A stretch of 64,000 nucleotides of DNA, taken from NCBI RefSeq assembly GCF_000091305.1, contig NC_013929.1, positions 9,238,001 through 9,302,000 on the forward strand. The letters run 5' to 3'. The stretch is from Streptomyces scabiei 87.22 (GTDB taxonomy: Bacteria; Actinomycetota; Actinomycetes; Streptomycetales; Streptomycetaceae). The position numbers were made by a program, and so were the translations under genes. The notes beneath the pieces were generated by a model. The model had not been told where the DNA came from and ran no database searches. It worked only from the letters and a program-made list of their open reading frames with translations. Shown in pieces: positions 47,656 to 56,182 of the stretch (the stretch's first letter is position 1; every line of letters starts with the position of its first letter).

Positions 47656-49242
47656 TCAACCGCGCAAGTCGAAGACGCCGTGGCCGAAGCCCCGGGCGGT
47701 GATCGTGCCGTCCGTGATCTCCACCCCCAGCACCTCCAGCGCCCGGTGGACGGCGGGCTCGTACGGGCAACTCGCCGTGTGCTGCTGCGGGTTGACGACC
47801 ACCAGGTAGCGCCCGCCGCGGACGTACACGAACGGGTACCCCGCGTGCAGCACCTCCACCGCACCGCCGGGGCCCAGCTCGGGGGTGCGGCGGCGCAGGG
47901 CGATCAGGCGGCGCACGAGATGCAGGAGCGAGGTGTCGTCGGCGCGCTGGGCCGCGACGTCCGGGCGGCCGGGGGAGGGGTCGACGGGGAGGTAGAGACG
48001 GTCGGCGCGGGCGGTGGAGAACCCCGCGTTCGCGGTGCCGTCCCACTGCATGGGCGTACGGGAGCCCGCGCGGTTGTAGCGGGGGCCGAGGACGCTGCCC
48101 TCCTTGTCGGGCAGGCCCGGGACGTACCGCATGCCGATCTCGTCGCCGTAGTAGATCGCCGGGAGCGTCGGCCAGGTCATCTGGAAGACGAAGGCGGCGG
48201 GGAGCTGTTCGGCCGTGCGGGGGCCGCAGTTGAGGCGGGAGAAGTCGTGGTTGGCGGTGGGCAGCGCGATCGAGCCCGCACCGCCGACCGCCGCGGACGC
48301 CTGCCGCCATGCCTCGACGAAGGGGCGCGGCGAGCCGTGGCCGCTCGCGTCGAAGAAGCAGTCGAGCGGGTCCCAGTGCTCGTGGACCGTGCCCTCGCCG
48401 TTGTTCCACAGCGAGCGCAGGGCGAGGCCGTCGGCGGGGCCCCCGAAGTGGAGGAAGAAGTCGGCGTGGAACCCGGCCGGGACCGACACCTCCGGCTCGC
48501 CCCACTCGGCGAGGAGCACGGCGTCCGGGTGGGCGGCGTCCAGCCAGTGCCGCAGTTCCGCCCAGAGGCGGGAGGTCTCGGCCCGGTCCGGGTCGTCCTT
48601 GACGAGCGAGGCGGCCATGTCGACGCGGAAGCCGGCCACGCCGAGGCCCAGCCAGTGGTCCATGATCGTGCGGAGCGCGTGACGGTTGGCGCGCGGGCCG
48701 TCGGTGTCCGGCGGCAGCCGCCAGGGCTCGGCCGGATTCCCGCGCGCGTAACCGAAGTTGAGGGCGGGCTGGGAGTCGAAGAAGTTCGGGAGGTAGGCGC
48801 CGGGCCGGGTGCCGGGGGAGGCCACGAAGCCTTCGGGACGGCCTCGGGGCGCCCAGATGTAGCGGTGGTCGTCCGGGTCGTCCGCGGACGCGCGGAACCA
48901 GGGGTGGTCGACCGAGGTGTGGCCGGCCACGAGGTCGAGCAGGATCCGGATGCCCCGGCGGCCCGCCTCGTCGACGAGCCTCGCCAGGTCGTCGTTCGAG
49001 CCGTAGCGGGGGGCGACGTTCAGATAGTCGGCGACGTCGTACCCGGCGTCGCCGAACGGCGAGACGAAACAGGGGTTCAGCCAGACGGTGTCGACACCCA
49101 GCCAGGAGAGATGGTCGAGGTGTCCGGCGATGCCGGCGAAGTCCCCGATGCCGTCCCCGTCGGAGTCGGCGAAGGACTGCGGATAGATCTGGTAGAAGAC
49201 GGCGTCGGCCAGCCAGGTCGGGGCGGGGCGGAACGGAGTCAT
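47656..49242 (-). CDS. GH13 family alpha-glucosidase/alpha-amylase-like enzyme
   Basis: 528 residues with a complete GH13 barrel: AVFYQIYPQSFADSDGDGIGD, LNPCFVSPFGDAGYDVADY, nucleophile aspartate in VAGFRVDMAASLVKDD, acid/base glutamate in VLLAEWGEPEVS and ALPTANHDFSRL as the third site. No signal peptide. It most resembles the intracellular oligo-1,6-glucosidase/trehalose-synthase-like subfamilies; exact specificity cannot be set by eye. The third motif carries NHDF rather than the usual NHD-Q/E. Start ATG 49242 is preferred because TATGGT lies 7 bp before it (leaderless); an ATG at 49254 also exists. It is an orphan gene, far from the glycogen cluster. Confidence 0.85.
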   Translation of the reverse strand: MTPFRPAPTWLADAVFYQIYPQSFADSDGDGIGDFAGIAGHLDHLSWLGVDTVWLNPCFVSPFGDAGYDVADYLNVAPRYGSNDDLARLVDEAGRRGIRILLDLVAGHTSVDHPWFRASADDPDDHRYIWAPRGRPEGFVASPGTRPGAYLPNFFDSQPALNFGYARGNPAEPWRLPPDTDGPRANRHALRTIMDHWLGLGVAGFRVDMAASLVKDDPDRAETSRLWAELRHWLDAAHPDAVLLAEWGEPEVSVPAGFHADFFLHFGGPADGLALRSLWNNGEGTVHEHWDPLDCFFDASGHGSPRPFVEAWRQASAAVGGAGSIALPTANHDFSRLNCGPRTAEQLPAAFVFQMTWPTLPAIYYGDEIGMRYVPGLPDKEGSVLGPRYNRAGSRTPMQWDGTANAGFSTARADRLYLPVDPSPGRPDVAAQRADDTSLLHLVRRLIALRRRTPELGPGGAVEVLHAGYPFVYVRGGRYLVVVNPQQHTASCPYEPAVHRALEVLGVEITDGTITARGFGHGVFDLRG

Positions 49243-49294
49243 GGCACGGACCATAGGCGACGGCGCCCGCCCGCCGCTGCCCCGAGCCAGGGCC

Positions 49295-49309
49295 TAAGCT
49301 GACGTGATG
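49295..49309 (+). promoter_or_regulatory. Putative leaderless promoter of the methyltransferase gene
   Basis: TAAGCT (49295-49300) is followed by six bases and then ATG (49307), so the transcript would start at the start codon. No ribosome site is present. Confidence 0.55.
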
Positions 49310-50113
49310 TTCACCCCGCAAGGCCCCAGCCTCCGCGAACTCGCCGTCCAGGCGCTCTCCTCCGTCGAACACGGCTACGACCTGCTCGCGCCCAAGTTCG
49401 ACGAGACCCCGTTCCGTACGCCCGACTCGATCCTGGAGGCGGTCGAGGCCGCCCTGTCGTCGCTGGGGCCCTTCGCCCACGGCCTGGACCTCTGCTGCGG
49501 CACCGGAGCCGGTATGGAGGTGCTGCGCGAGGTGTGCCGGGAGAGTGTCACCGGCGTCGACATCAGCGCGGGGATGCTGGCGGTGGGGAGGGAGCGGCTG
49601 GACTCCGCGAGCGTCCGTCCCGACAGCCGCCGGGTCGCCTCCGCCGGGGCCGAACGACCGGGCGACTCGGGCAACGGCCCCGGTTCCGGCGCCACGCGTG
49701 TGGCCTGGGTGCGCGGTGACGCCCTGGCGCTGCCCTTCGCCCCTGTCTTCGATCTGGCCGTCAGCTTCGGCGCGTTCGGGCACTTCCTGCCGCGGGAGCT
49801 GCCGGGACTGTTCTCCGAGGTGCACGCCGTGCTGCGGCCCGGCGGACGCTTCGCGTTCCCGCTGCCGGCGCCCGCCCCGCCCCGCTCGCCCTGGTACTGG
49901 GCGGCACTGGGCTTCGACACGGCGATGCGGGTGCGCAACGCCCTCTGGCGGCCCCCGTTCGTCATGTACTACCGGCCGTTCCGGCTCGGCGTCGTAGGGG
50001 AGGAGCTGGAACGCGCGGGGTTCGAGGTGGAGTTGTACACGCTGCCCGAGTTCGGGCGGCGGACCGACGGCAGCCCGCGCTGCCGGATGGTCGTGGCCAC
50101 CCGCAAGGGGTGA
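49307..50113 (+). CDS. Class I SAM-dependent methyltransferase
   Basis: 268 residues. The SAM-binding motif I is LDLCCGTGAGMEVL (~60-75), motif II VTGVDISAGMLAVGRERL, and post-motif LAVSFGAFGHFLPRELPGLF. A long Ser/Arg/Gly-rich insert sits between beta-2 and beta-3 (around 105-130). The fold is that of small-molecule methyltransferases; the substrate is unknown. The gene is single, divergent from the GH13 gene, and probably leaderless. A GTG directly before the ATG is in frame. After the stop there are 250 bp with nothing recognisable before the next convergent gene. Confidence 0.85.
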   Translation: MFTPQGPSLRELAVQALSSVEHGYDLLAPKFDETPFRTPDSILEAVEAALSSLGPFAHGLDLCCGTGAGMEVLREVCRESVTGVDISAGMLAVGRERLDSASVRPDSRRVASAGAERPGDSGNGPGSGATRVAWVRGDALALPFAPVFDLAVSFGAFGHFLPRELPGLFSEVHAVLRPGGRFAFPLPAPAPPRSPWYWAALGFDTAMRVRNALWRPPFVMYYRPFRLGVVGEELERAGFEVELYTLPEFGRRTDGSPRCRMVVATRKG

Positions 50114-50363
50114 CCGGCCGGGGCGTGCCGCAGCGCCGGACGGGCCGGCCAGGTGGCGCTCACTGCCGAACGTGCTCGCCGCCCCGCACCTCGGCTGCAT
50201 CGGCGAGCGGAACCACCGCACCTGCCGCATCTTCTCCACGGTCGGCTGTGGACACGGCCGCACGCGACCAGGGAAGCGCCGGCCGGGCCCGTCCCTTCCG
50301 GGACCGACGGCCCGCCCGGCGTCGGGATGCGGCACCCTTCTGCCCGTGCGGCGGGAAGGAGCC

Positions 50364-50786
50364 TCACCCGCCCCGCGGGGTCCGTGACAGGAACATCGGC
50401 CGGGACGGCTCCGTGTGCGTCGGGATCAGGTGCCAGTAGTCCCGGGTCTCCACGGCCAGGCCGGCCGCGTCGAACCGGACGAAGACGCAGCCGGCGAGGG
50501 TCTGCGGCTCCCGGTCGGCCTCGGACAGCACCCGGAACTCGGCGACGGCCACACCGTCCTGGCCGATCACCGGGTCCGAGAAGCGCACGTCGTCCACCCG
50601 CTCGCCGGTGAAGGACCAGCGCAGGTATGCGGCGAGTTCGTCGCGGCCCCGGTGCGGCTCCCGGAACGGCATCGACCGGTGGACGCAGTCCGTCGCGTAC
50701 AACTCCAGGATCGCCTCGACGTCGTGCGCGGCCCACGCCCGCTGCCACACGCCCACGAACCGCCGGGCCGCCTCCCCCGTGTCCAT
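50364..50786 (-). CDS. SnoaL-like / NTF2-fold protein
   Basis: 140 residues with the cone-shaped NTF2 fold pattern: AARRFVGVWQRAWAAHDVEAILELYATDCVHRSMPF, GRDELAAYLRWSF, and strands AVAEFRVLSE and CVFVRFDAAGLAVETRDYWHL. Such proteins are cyclases, isomerases or ligand-binding proteins; no specific function can be read. It lies 14 bp after the esterase-like gene in the same direction, so the two are probably co-transcribed. Confidence 0.8.
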   Translation of the reverse strand: MDTGEAARRFVGVWQRAWAAHDVEAILELYATDCVHRSMPFREPHRGRDELAAYLRWSFTGERVDDVRFSDPVIGQDGVAVAEFRVLSEADREPQTLAGCVFVRFDAAGLAVETRDYWHLIPTHTEPSRPMFLSRTPRGG

Positions 50787-50800
50787 GCCGTCCGCCTTCC

Positions 50801-51769
50801 TCAGAGGTGGGAGGCCAGCCAGCGCAGCTTGACCGCCTCCTGGTAGGGGCCGCCGCCCTCGTGGTCGTTGAAGTCGTAGACCTCGATGCGCTTGTTCGCC
50901 TCGGCCCAGGCGTTGAAGGCCGCGAAGACCGTGGACGGCGGGCAGGTCTGGTCCTCCAGGGCCGCCGAGAACAGGGCGGCGGCGCGGCCACGCGCGGCGA
51001 AGTGCACGCCGTCGAAGTAGGCCAGGGTGCGCCCGACCTGCTCGGTACGGCCGCGGTGGGTCTTGAGGTACTTGCCGATCTCGCGGTACGGGTCGCGGTC
51101 GGTGATCGTCGTGGAGCGCGGGAAGTCGCACAGGAAGGGCACGTCGGGCGCTACCGCGACCAGGTCGGGGACGAGTCCGCCGACGGCGATGGAGATGCCG
51201 CCGCCCTGGCTGGAACCGGCGACGGCCGTGCGCGCCGCGTCGGTCCGCGGATGCGAGCGGGCGGCCTCGACCGCGCGGACGGCGTCGGTGTAGACCCGGC
51301 GGTAGTAGTAGTTCTCGGGGGCGTCGATGCCCCGGGTCATGAAGCCGGGGAAGGCGGGGGCGCCGGCCACCGGGTCGGGGGTGTCCCCGCCCCCGCCCCA
51401 GGCGCTGCCCTGGCCCCGGGTGTCCATGACGAAGTGGGCGTAGCCCGCCGACGCCCACAGGAGATGGGTGTGGGGCAGGCCGCGGCCGCCGCCGTAACCG
51501 ACGAACTCCACGACGGTGGGCAGCGGTCCGCCGTCTCCGGCCGGGAGGGCCAGCCAGCCCTTGACGGGGTGCCCGCCGAACCCGGCGAAGGTGACGTCGT
51601 ACACCTCGACCGTCCTCAGGTGCGTCTCGACCGGCTCGAAGCGGGCGTCGAGGTCGTGCTCGCGCGCCTCCTGGAGTGTCTTCGCCCAGAAGGCGTCGAA
51701 GTCCTCGGGCTCCGTTGAAGCGCTTCGATAACCACGGAGCTCGTCCAACGGCAGGTCGAACAGGGCCAT
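50801..51769 (-). CDS. Acetylxylan esterase / cephalosporin-C deacetylase family hydrolase (AXE1, CE7-like)
   Basis: 322 residues of the CE7 alpha/beta hydrolase group: start MALFDLPLDELRGYRSASTEPEDFDAFWAKT (typical of AXE1), oxyanion-region VEFVGYGGGRGLP, DTRGQGS, nucleophile S187 in AGSSQGGG, and later the Asp (EDQTCPPSTVF) and His (YDFNDHEGGG) of the triad. CE7 enzymes deacetylate xylooligosaccharides and other acetyl esters inside cells and are usually hexamers. The start at 51769 has AGGTGG close upstream. The 10-bp palindrome GAAGCGCTTC lies inside codons 15-18 and may be an operator. Confidence 0.9.
   Translation of the reverse strand: MALFDLPLDELRGYRSASTEPEDFDAFWAKTLQEAREHDLDARFEPVETHLRTVEVYDVTFAGFGGHPVKGWLALPAGDGGPLPTVVEFVGYGGGRGLPHTHLLWASAGYAHFVMDTRGQGSAWGGGGDTPDPVAGAPAFPGFMTRGIDAPENYYYRRVYTDAVRAVEAARSHPRTDAARTAVAGSSQGGGISIAVGGLVPDLVAVAPDVPFLCDFPRSTTITDRDPYREIGKYLKTHRGRTEQVGRTLAYFDGVHFAARGRAAALFSAALEDQTCPPSTVFAAFNAWAEANKRIEVYDFNDHEGGGPYQEAVKLRWLASHL
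51717..51726. promoter_or_regulatory. Intragenic palindrome, possible LacI-type operator
   Basis: GAAGCGCTTC, within TTGAAGCGCTTCGA, sits 43-52 bp downstream of the esterase start codon. The GCGC-centred symmetry resembles LacI-family sites such as those controlling sugar-polymer genes in Streptomyces. It is short, so chance occurrence is possible. Confidence 0.35.
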
Positions 51770-51901
51770 GAAGGACCACCTATGTAAGTCTGAGGTGCGG
51801 ATGATCACACCGTACGTGGGGCGCCGCGGGTCGCCAAGGGGGTCTCTGCGGGCCCGCGACGGCCCGGCGTGCTCACCCCTGCCCGGTACCGGGTTCCGCC
51901 G

Positions 51902-52486
51902 TCACGCCCAGTGGTGGCCCCAGTCGGGGCCCGTCCGCGCCCACTCCCGCTCCCATTCGGCCAGGCGATGCCGGATGGCGACCCGGCGGACGACCACGTG
52001 CCCGAGCAGGACGACACAGACGACGCCGCCGGTGGCGCAGGTACCCATGGCGAGCGCGTGCTGCCAGATGGCCGTGTCGGTCGGGGGCGGCCGGACGCTG
52101 CGGCCCGCGTCGTCCAGCCAGACGTCGGCGCGGTCGCCCCGCCCGGTGCCGGCAGGCACCCGTGCCTCGCCGGTGCGGGAGCTGCCGTCGGGCTCGGTCC
52201 AGCGTGCCCGGACCCAGTACGTGGGCTGCTTGTCGTCGTGGGCCGAGGGCACCGAGGCCGGGGCCTTCTCGACGATCACGGCACTCACCCGGTCGAGCGA
52301 GGCCCGCTCGGCCGTCGCCTGGGCCCGCGCGTCCGCGTGGGCCCACCGGCCCACCAGAACCCCGGCCGCCGGGGCGCCGAGGGCGAGGAGCAGGACCACG
52401 CACAGGACGGTCCACGCCTCGACGACGTCCGAGCGCCGGCGCAGCGGATTGGCCCGCCAGCGCCACCCGAACACCTGGCCTCGCAT
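51902..52486 (-). CDS. Rv1733c-like two-helix membrane protein
   Basis: 194 residues with one membrane helix near the start (AWTVLCVVLLLALGAPAAGVLVG), an extracytoplasmic domain of about 95 residues (PTYWVRARWTEPDGSSRTGEARV, GDRADVWLDDAGRSV), a second helix (GTCATGGVVCVVLLGHVVV) and a basic tail. This is the layout of the actinobacterial Rv1733c family, whose function is not known to me. GGGAGGGCGAG stands directly before the ATG. No operon partner. Confidence 0.75.
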   Translation of the reverse strand: MRGQVFGWRWRANPLRRRSDVVEAWTVLCVVLLLALGAPAAGVLVGRWAHADARAQATAERASLDRVSAVIVEKAPASVPSAHDDKQPTYWVRARWTEPDGSSRTGEARVPAGTGRGDRADVWLDDAGRSVRPPPTDTAIWQHALAMGTCATGGVVCVVLLGHVVVRRVAIRHRLAEWEREWARTGPDWGHHWA

Positions 52487-52607
52487 CTCGCCCTCCCTCG
52501 CCGGTCCGGTCCTCGTGTACGAGAACCCCGGTCTGGACTGGTCCGCACTTCCGGTGTACCCGAAAGAGAGCGTGATGGCATGGTTTGCGGCATAAATGAT
52601 GGAGATG

Positions 52608-52659
52608 CGGCCCTGCGGGGGCGGGTCCCGGCCCTGCGGTACGGGATCCGGCCCTGCGG
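52608..52659. repeat. Three direct repeats of CGGCCCTGCGG
   Basis: CGGCCCTGCGG occurs exactly at 52608, 52629 and 52649 (spacing 21 and 20 bp), immediately downstream of the flavin reductase stop on the other strand. The regular two-helical-turn spacing is noted; no function is assigned. Confidence 0.8.
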
Positions 52660-52681
52660 TAGGGACCCGGTCGCCCGAAGG

Positions 52682-53474
52682 TCAGCCGAACCGTTCGATA
52701 CGGATGCGGTCCACGGGCTGTCCGGCCTCGACCAGCAGCCGTGAGGCGTGCTCGGCGAACGCGTTGGAGCCGCACACGTAGGCCTCCCACCCGCCCGCCG
52801 GGCGCTCGGCGACCAGCGGCGCCACCTGGGCCGCCGACAGCCGCCCCACCGGCACCCCCTCGGGCGCCCGGCGGGTGAACACCGCCGTCGTCTCCGCGCC
52901 GTACTCGGCCGCGTAGATCAGCTCCTCGGGCCCGCGCGCGGACACCAGCAGCCGCAGCGGGACGTCGAGCCCGCGCGCCCGGTGGTGGCGGATCATCGAC
53001 ATCAGCGGTACGACACCGGAACCGGCGCCGAGCAGCAGCGCGGGCCGGTCCCCGGGCCAGGCGAAGAAGCCGCTGAGCGGGCCCCGCACCTCGACCTCGT
53101 CGCCGGGCCGGGCCTCGGTGTGGAACCACCCGGAGACCTCGCCGCCCCCGACGTGGTCCAGGGTCAGCTCGATGTGCCCGCTGTCGTCCGGCGGTGACGC
53201 CAGCGAGTAGTGGCGCTGCGCCGTGTAGCCGTCGGCGGCGGTCAGCCGCAGCATCAGGTGCTGCCCCGGCAGATGCCCCTCCCACCCGGGCACCGCGAAC
53301 CGGAACGTGGCCGCGGCCGGTGTCTCGCGCCGGACCTCCGTGAGCGTCGCCCGCTGCCACAGGGACGCGGCCCGGTTGCTCACGGCGATCCGGCCGGGCA
53401 CGGCGAACCGGGTGGGCGGAGCGAAGGCCGGCTCCGGCGGCGCGGCGGCCGGCGTGTGCGTGTCCGTGGTCGTC

Positions 53475-53482
<8 letters not shown>
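52682..53482 (-). CDS. FAD/NAD(P)H-binding oxidoreductase paired with the molybdoenzyme
   Basis: 266 residues of the ferredoxin-NADP reductase type without an iron-sulfur domain. The FAD motif is AQRHYSLAS, with GHLPGQHLMLRL before it; the NAD(P) part has ALLLGAGSGVVPLMSMIRH and a closing YVCGSNAFAEH. It should deliver electrons from NAD(P)H, or take them, in partnership with the co-transcribed sulfite-oxidase-like protein. The GTG start lies inside that gene's end (8-bp overlap), so translation is coupled. The N-terminal ~35 residues are Ala/Pro/Thr rich. Confidence 0.88.
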
Positions 53483-54080
<598 letters not shown>

Positions 54081-54272
54081 GGGGTCCCACGTGACGACGG
54101 TGAATGCTGAGTCATACAACCGTACGTGTCCGGGGCGGGTGCTCGGGCCCGGGGGCAGGCGGCGATCGTTGCGGCCGTATGAACTCTCCGGCGGCCCGGG
54201 AATAGCGGCTCGGCGATCTCCCTTGCCGTCTTCAGCCGAACCGAACAGAACAGATCAGAGAGTGGAGAGCGC

Positions 54273-55013
54273 ATGTCCGAGTACACGAGCGGCAGCCAGG
54301 GCGCGGGTGCGGTGCCGCACGTCCTGGACAACCCTGCCCTCGCCTCCCTCACCGGACCGCACGCCCGCTTCGCCGAGCGGCGCGGCCGGGTGCTGCGCTA
54401 TCCCCTCGACGTGTCGCCGTGGCTGGCCCTCCCCGACGCGCCGGACGCGCAGGACTGGGCCGACCTCGCGGCACTGGCCGGCCCCGGCGCCGAGGTCCCG
54501 GTCCCGGCCTACACCGGGGGCTTCCCGCCCGACTGGGAGGTGACCTTCGATCTCGCGGGCGTGCAGCTCGTCGACGACGGGATCGCCGCGGCCCCGGACG
54601 CCGAGGCCGTGCCGCTCGGCGCCGCCGACGTGCCCGAGATGCTCGACCTCGTCGAACGCACCCAGCCGGGCCCCTTCCTGCCCCGCACCGTCGAGATGGG
54701 CACCTATCTCGGCATCCGGCGCGGCGGCGCGCTGGTCGCGATGGCCGGCGAGCGGCTGCACCCGCCGGGCTGGACCGAGATCAGCGCCGTCTGCACCGAC
54801 CCCGCCTTCCGCGGCGCGGGCCTCGCCACCCGCCTCGTCCTGGCCGTCGCCCACGGCATCCGCGAACGCGGCGAGACCCCCTTCCTCCACACCTCCGCGA
54901 CCAACACCGGCGCCATCCGCCTGTACGAGTCCCTCGGCTTCCGCCTGCGCCGCACCACCCGCTTCATGGCGGCCAGGGTGCCGGCCGTGGGGGAGGAGCG
55001 GGTGGGGGTGTAG
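54273..55013 (+). CDS. GNAT family N-acetyltransferase
   Basis: 246 residues; the C-terminal half is a GNAT fold with the acetyl-CoA loop VCTDPAFRGAGLATRLVLAVAHGIRERG and the later TSATNTGAIRLYESLGFRLRR. The N-terminal ~110 residues (PHARFAERRGRVLRYPLDVSPWLALP) are the extra domain of the group usually called FR47-like acetyltransferases. It moves acetyl groups to an amine; the acceptor is unknown. GGAGAG precedes the ATG. Divergent from the molybdoenzyme operon. Confidence 0.88.
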   Translation: MSEYTSGSQGAGAVPHVLDNPALASLTGPHARFAERRGRVLRYPLDVSPWLALPDAPDAQDWADLAALAGPGAEVPVPAYTGGFPPDWEVTFDLAGVQLVDDGIAAAPDAEAVPLGAADVPEMLDLVERTQPGPFLPRTVEMGTYLGIRRGGALVAMAGERLHPPGWTEISAVCTDPAFRGAGLATRLVLAVAHGIRERGETPFLHTSATNTGAIRLYESLGFRLRRTTRFMAARVPAVGEERVGV

Positions 55014-55113
55014 CGCGGCCGCGGCGGGCGTGCGGAGTGGCGTTCGTGCCCTCAAGGCCCGGGCGCGGGCATGGGGTAGGGTTGCCGGGCCAGTCAGCAC
55101 GTGGACCGAGGAG

Positions 55114-55182
55114 GTGAGACCCATTACCGCTGTGTCAGGTCGGGTGCTCTCCCCCCAACGCGGCGCGGTGCCTCGCCGATAG
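55114..55182 (+). other. Possible leader ORF upstream of the PrmC-related gene
   Basis: A GTG-started frame of 22 codons (VRPITAVSGRVLSPQRGAVP plus two arginines, then TAG) follows GAGGAG; an ATT six bases on has better spacing to that ribosome site. After it comes a GAGC...CCTTCGG / CCGAAAGG...CTC stem-loop ending at about 55222, just before the ATG at 55230. This order of small ORF, hairpin and gene is what translational attenuation looks like, but codon bias cannot prove translation of so short a frame. Confidence 0.35.
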
Positions 55183-55229
55183 GCCACCGCGGGAGCGCCC
55201 TTCGGCCCACCGAAAGGCTCTCGGCTGTC

Positions 55230-56006
55230 ATGCCACTTCTCTCGATCTCCTCCGTCGTCACGGCCCTGCGCGCCGCCGGTTGCGTCTTCGCCGAGGACGA
55301 GGCGGAGTTGCTCCTCGCCACCGCCCGCACCGCGGACGAGGCCGCCGCCATGGTCGACCGCCGGGTCGCCGGCCTTCCTCTCGAACTCGTCCTCGGCTGG
55401 GCCGAGTTCGCGGGTCTGCGCATCACCGTGGAACCCGGCGTCTTCGTCCCCCGCCGCCGCACCGAGTTCCTCGTCGAGCGGGCCCTCGCCGCCGTCCCCG
55501 GCGCCTCGGTCGTCGTCGACCTGTGCTGCGGCTCCGGCGCGGTGGGCGCCGCACTGGCCGTGCGGCTCGTCGGCGCCGAACTCCACGCCGCCGACATCGA
55601 CCCGGTGGCGGTCCGCTGCGCCCGCCGCAACATCGCCCCGCACGACGGCCACGCCCACGAGGGCGACCTCTTCGCGGCGCTGCCCGACCGCCTGCGGGGC
55701 CGCGTCGACATCCTCGCGGCGAACGTCCCCTACGTCCCGACCGGTGAGGTCCCGTTCCTGCCGGGCGAGGCCCGTGACCACGAACCCCTGGTCGCCCTGG
55801 ACGGGGGCGCGGACGGCCTCGACGTCCTGCGCAGGGTCGCCGCCGAGGCACCCGCGTGGCTGGCCCCGGGCGGCTGTCTGCTCGTCGAGACGAGCGAGCG
55901 CCAGGCGCCGCTCGCCCTCGACGCGTTCCAGCGGGCCGGTCTCGGCGCGCACACCGCCGTCTCGCGGGAGATGTACGCCCACGTGGTGCTCGGCACCCGG
56001 CCCTGA
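55230..56006 (+). CDS. Putative protein-(glutamine-N5) methyltransferase, PrmC-related
   Basis: 258 residues. An N-terminal helical part with RRVAGLPLELVLGWAEFAGLRITVEPGVFVPRRRTEFLVE matches release-factor methyltransferases. The SAM site is VVVDLCCGSGAVGAAL (~95-110). The substrate-glutamine motif NPPY appears as NVPY (165-168), as in the PrmC-related subgroup of unknown target. True PrmC modifies peptide release factors; here the target is uncertain. ATG 55230 begins the conserved region. The longer frame upstream overlaps the possible leader ORF. Confidence 0.88.
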   Translation: MPLLSISSVVTALRAAGCVFAEDEAELLLATARTADEAAAMVDRRVAGLPLELVLGWAEFAGLRITVEPGVFVPRRRTEFLVERALAAVPGASVVVDLCCGSGAVGAALAVRLVGAELHAADIDPVAVRCARRNIAPHDGHAHEGDLFAALPDRLRGRVDILAANVPYVPTGEVPFLPGEARDHEPLVALDGGADGLDVLRRVAAEAPAWLAPGGCLLVETSERQAPLALDAFQRAGLGAHTAVSREMYAHVVLGTRP

Positions 56007-56110
56007 GGTGCCGCGGGCCGCACCCTCGGACACCGCAGGGCCCTGCCCGGGCTCCCGTGCGGGACCTTGCAGGGCCCCCGCGTCGGATGTGGCCTTGCCC
56101 TCACCCGTTG

Positions 56111-56124
56111 TGCAACTAGTTGCA
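56111..56124. promoter_or_regulatory. Perfect palindrome TGCAACTAGTTGCA upstream of the dienoyl-CoA-reductase-like gene
   Basis: A 14-bp exact palindrome, 59 bp before the start codon. It shares GTGCAACTAGT-GCA with the operator region of the marR gene at 10684-10697. It overlaps a possible -35 box TTGCAT (56120-56125) whose -10 partner may be TACAAC (56144-56149). Confidence 0.65.
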
Positions 56125-56130
56125 TAAAAG

Positions 56131-56168
56131 GCGTGGCGTCGTCTACAACCGTGCTGACGACGCCACGC
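56131..56168. promoter_or_regulatory. 12-bp-arm inverted repeat in the same promoter
   Basis: GCGTGGCGTCGT (56131-56142) and ACGACGCCACGC (56157-56168) are exact complements around 14 bases, ending two bases before the ribosome site GGAGG. It may be a second operator spanning the -10 region or, if the transcript starts earlier, a leader hairpin. Confidence 0.6.
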
Positions 56169-56182
56169 ACGGAGGGCCCCTC

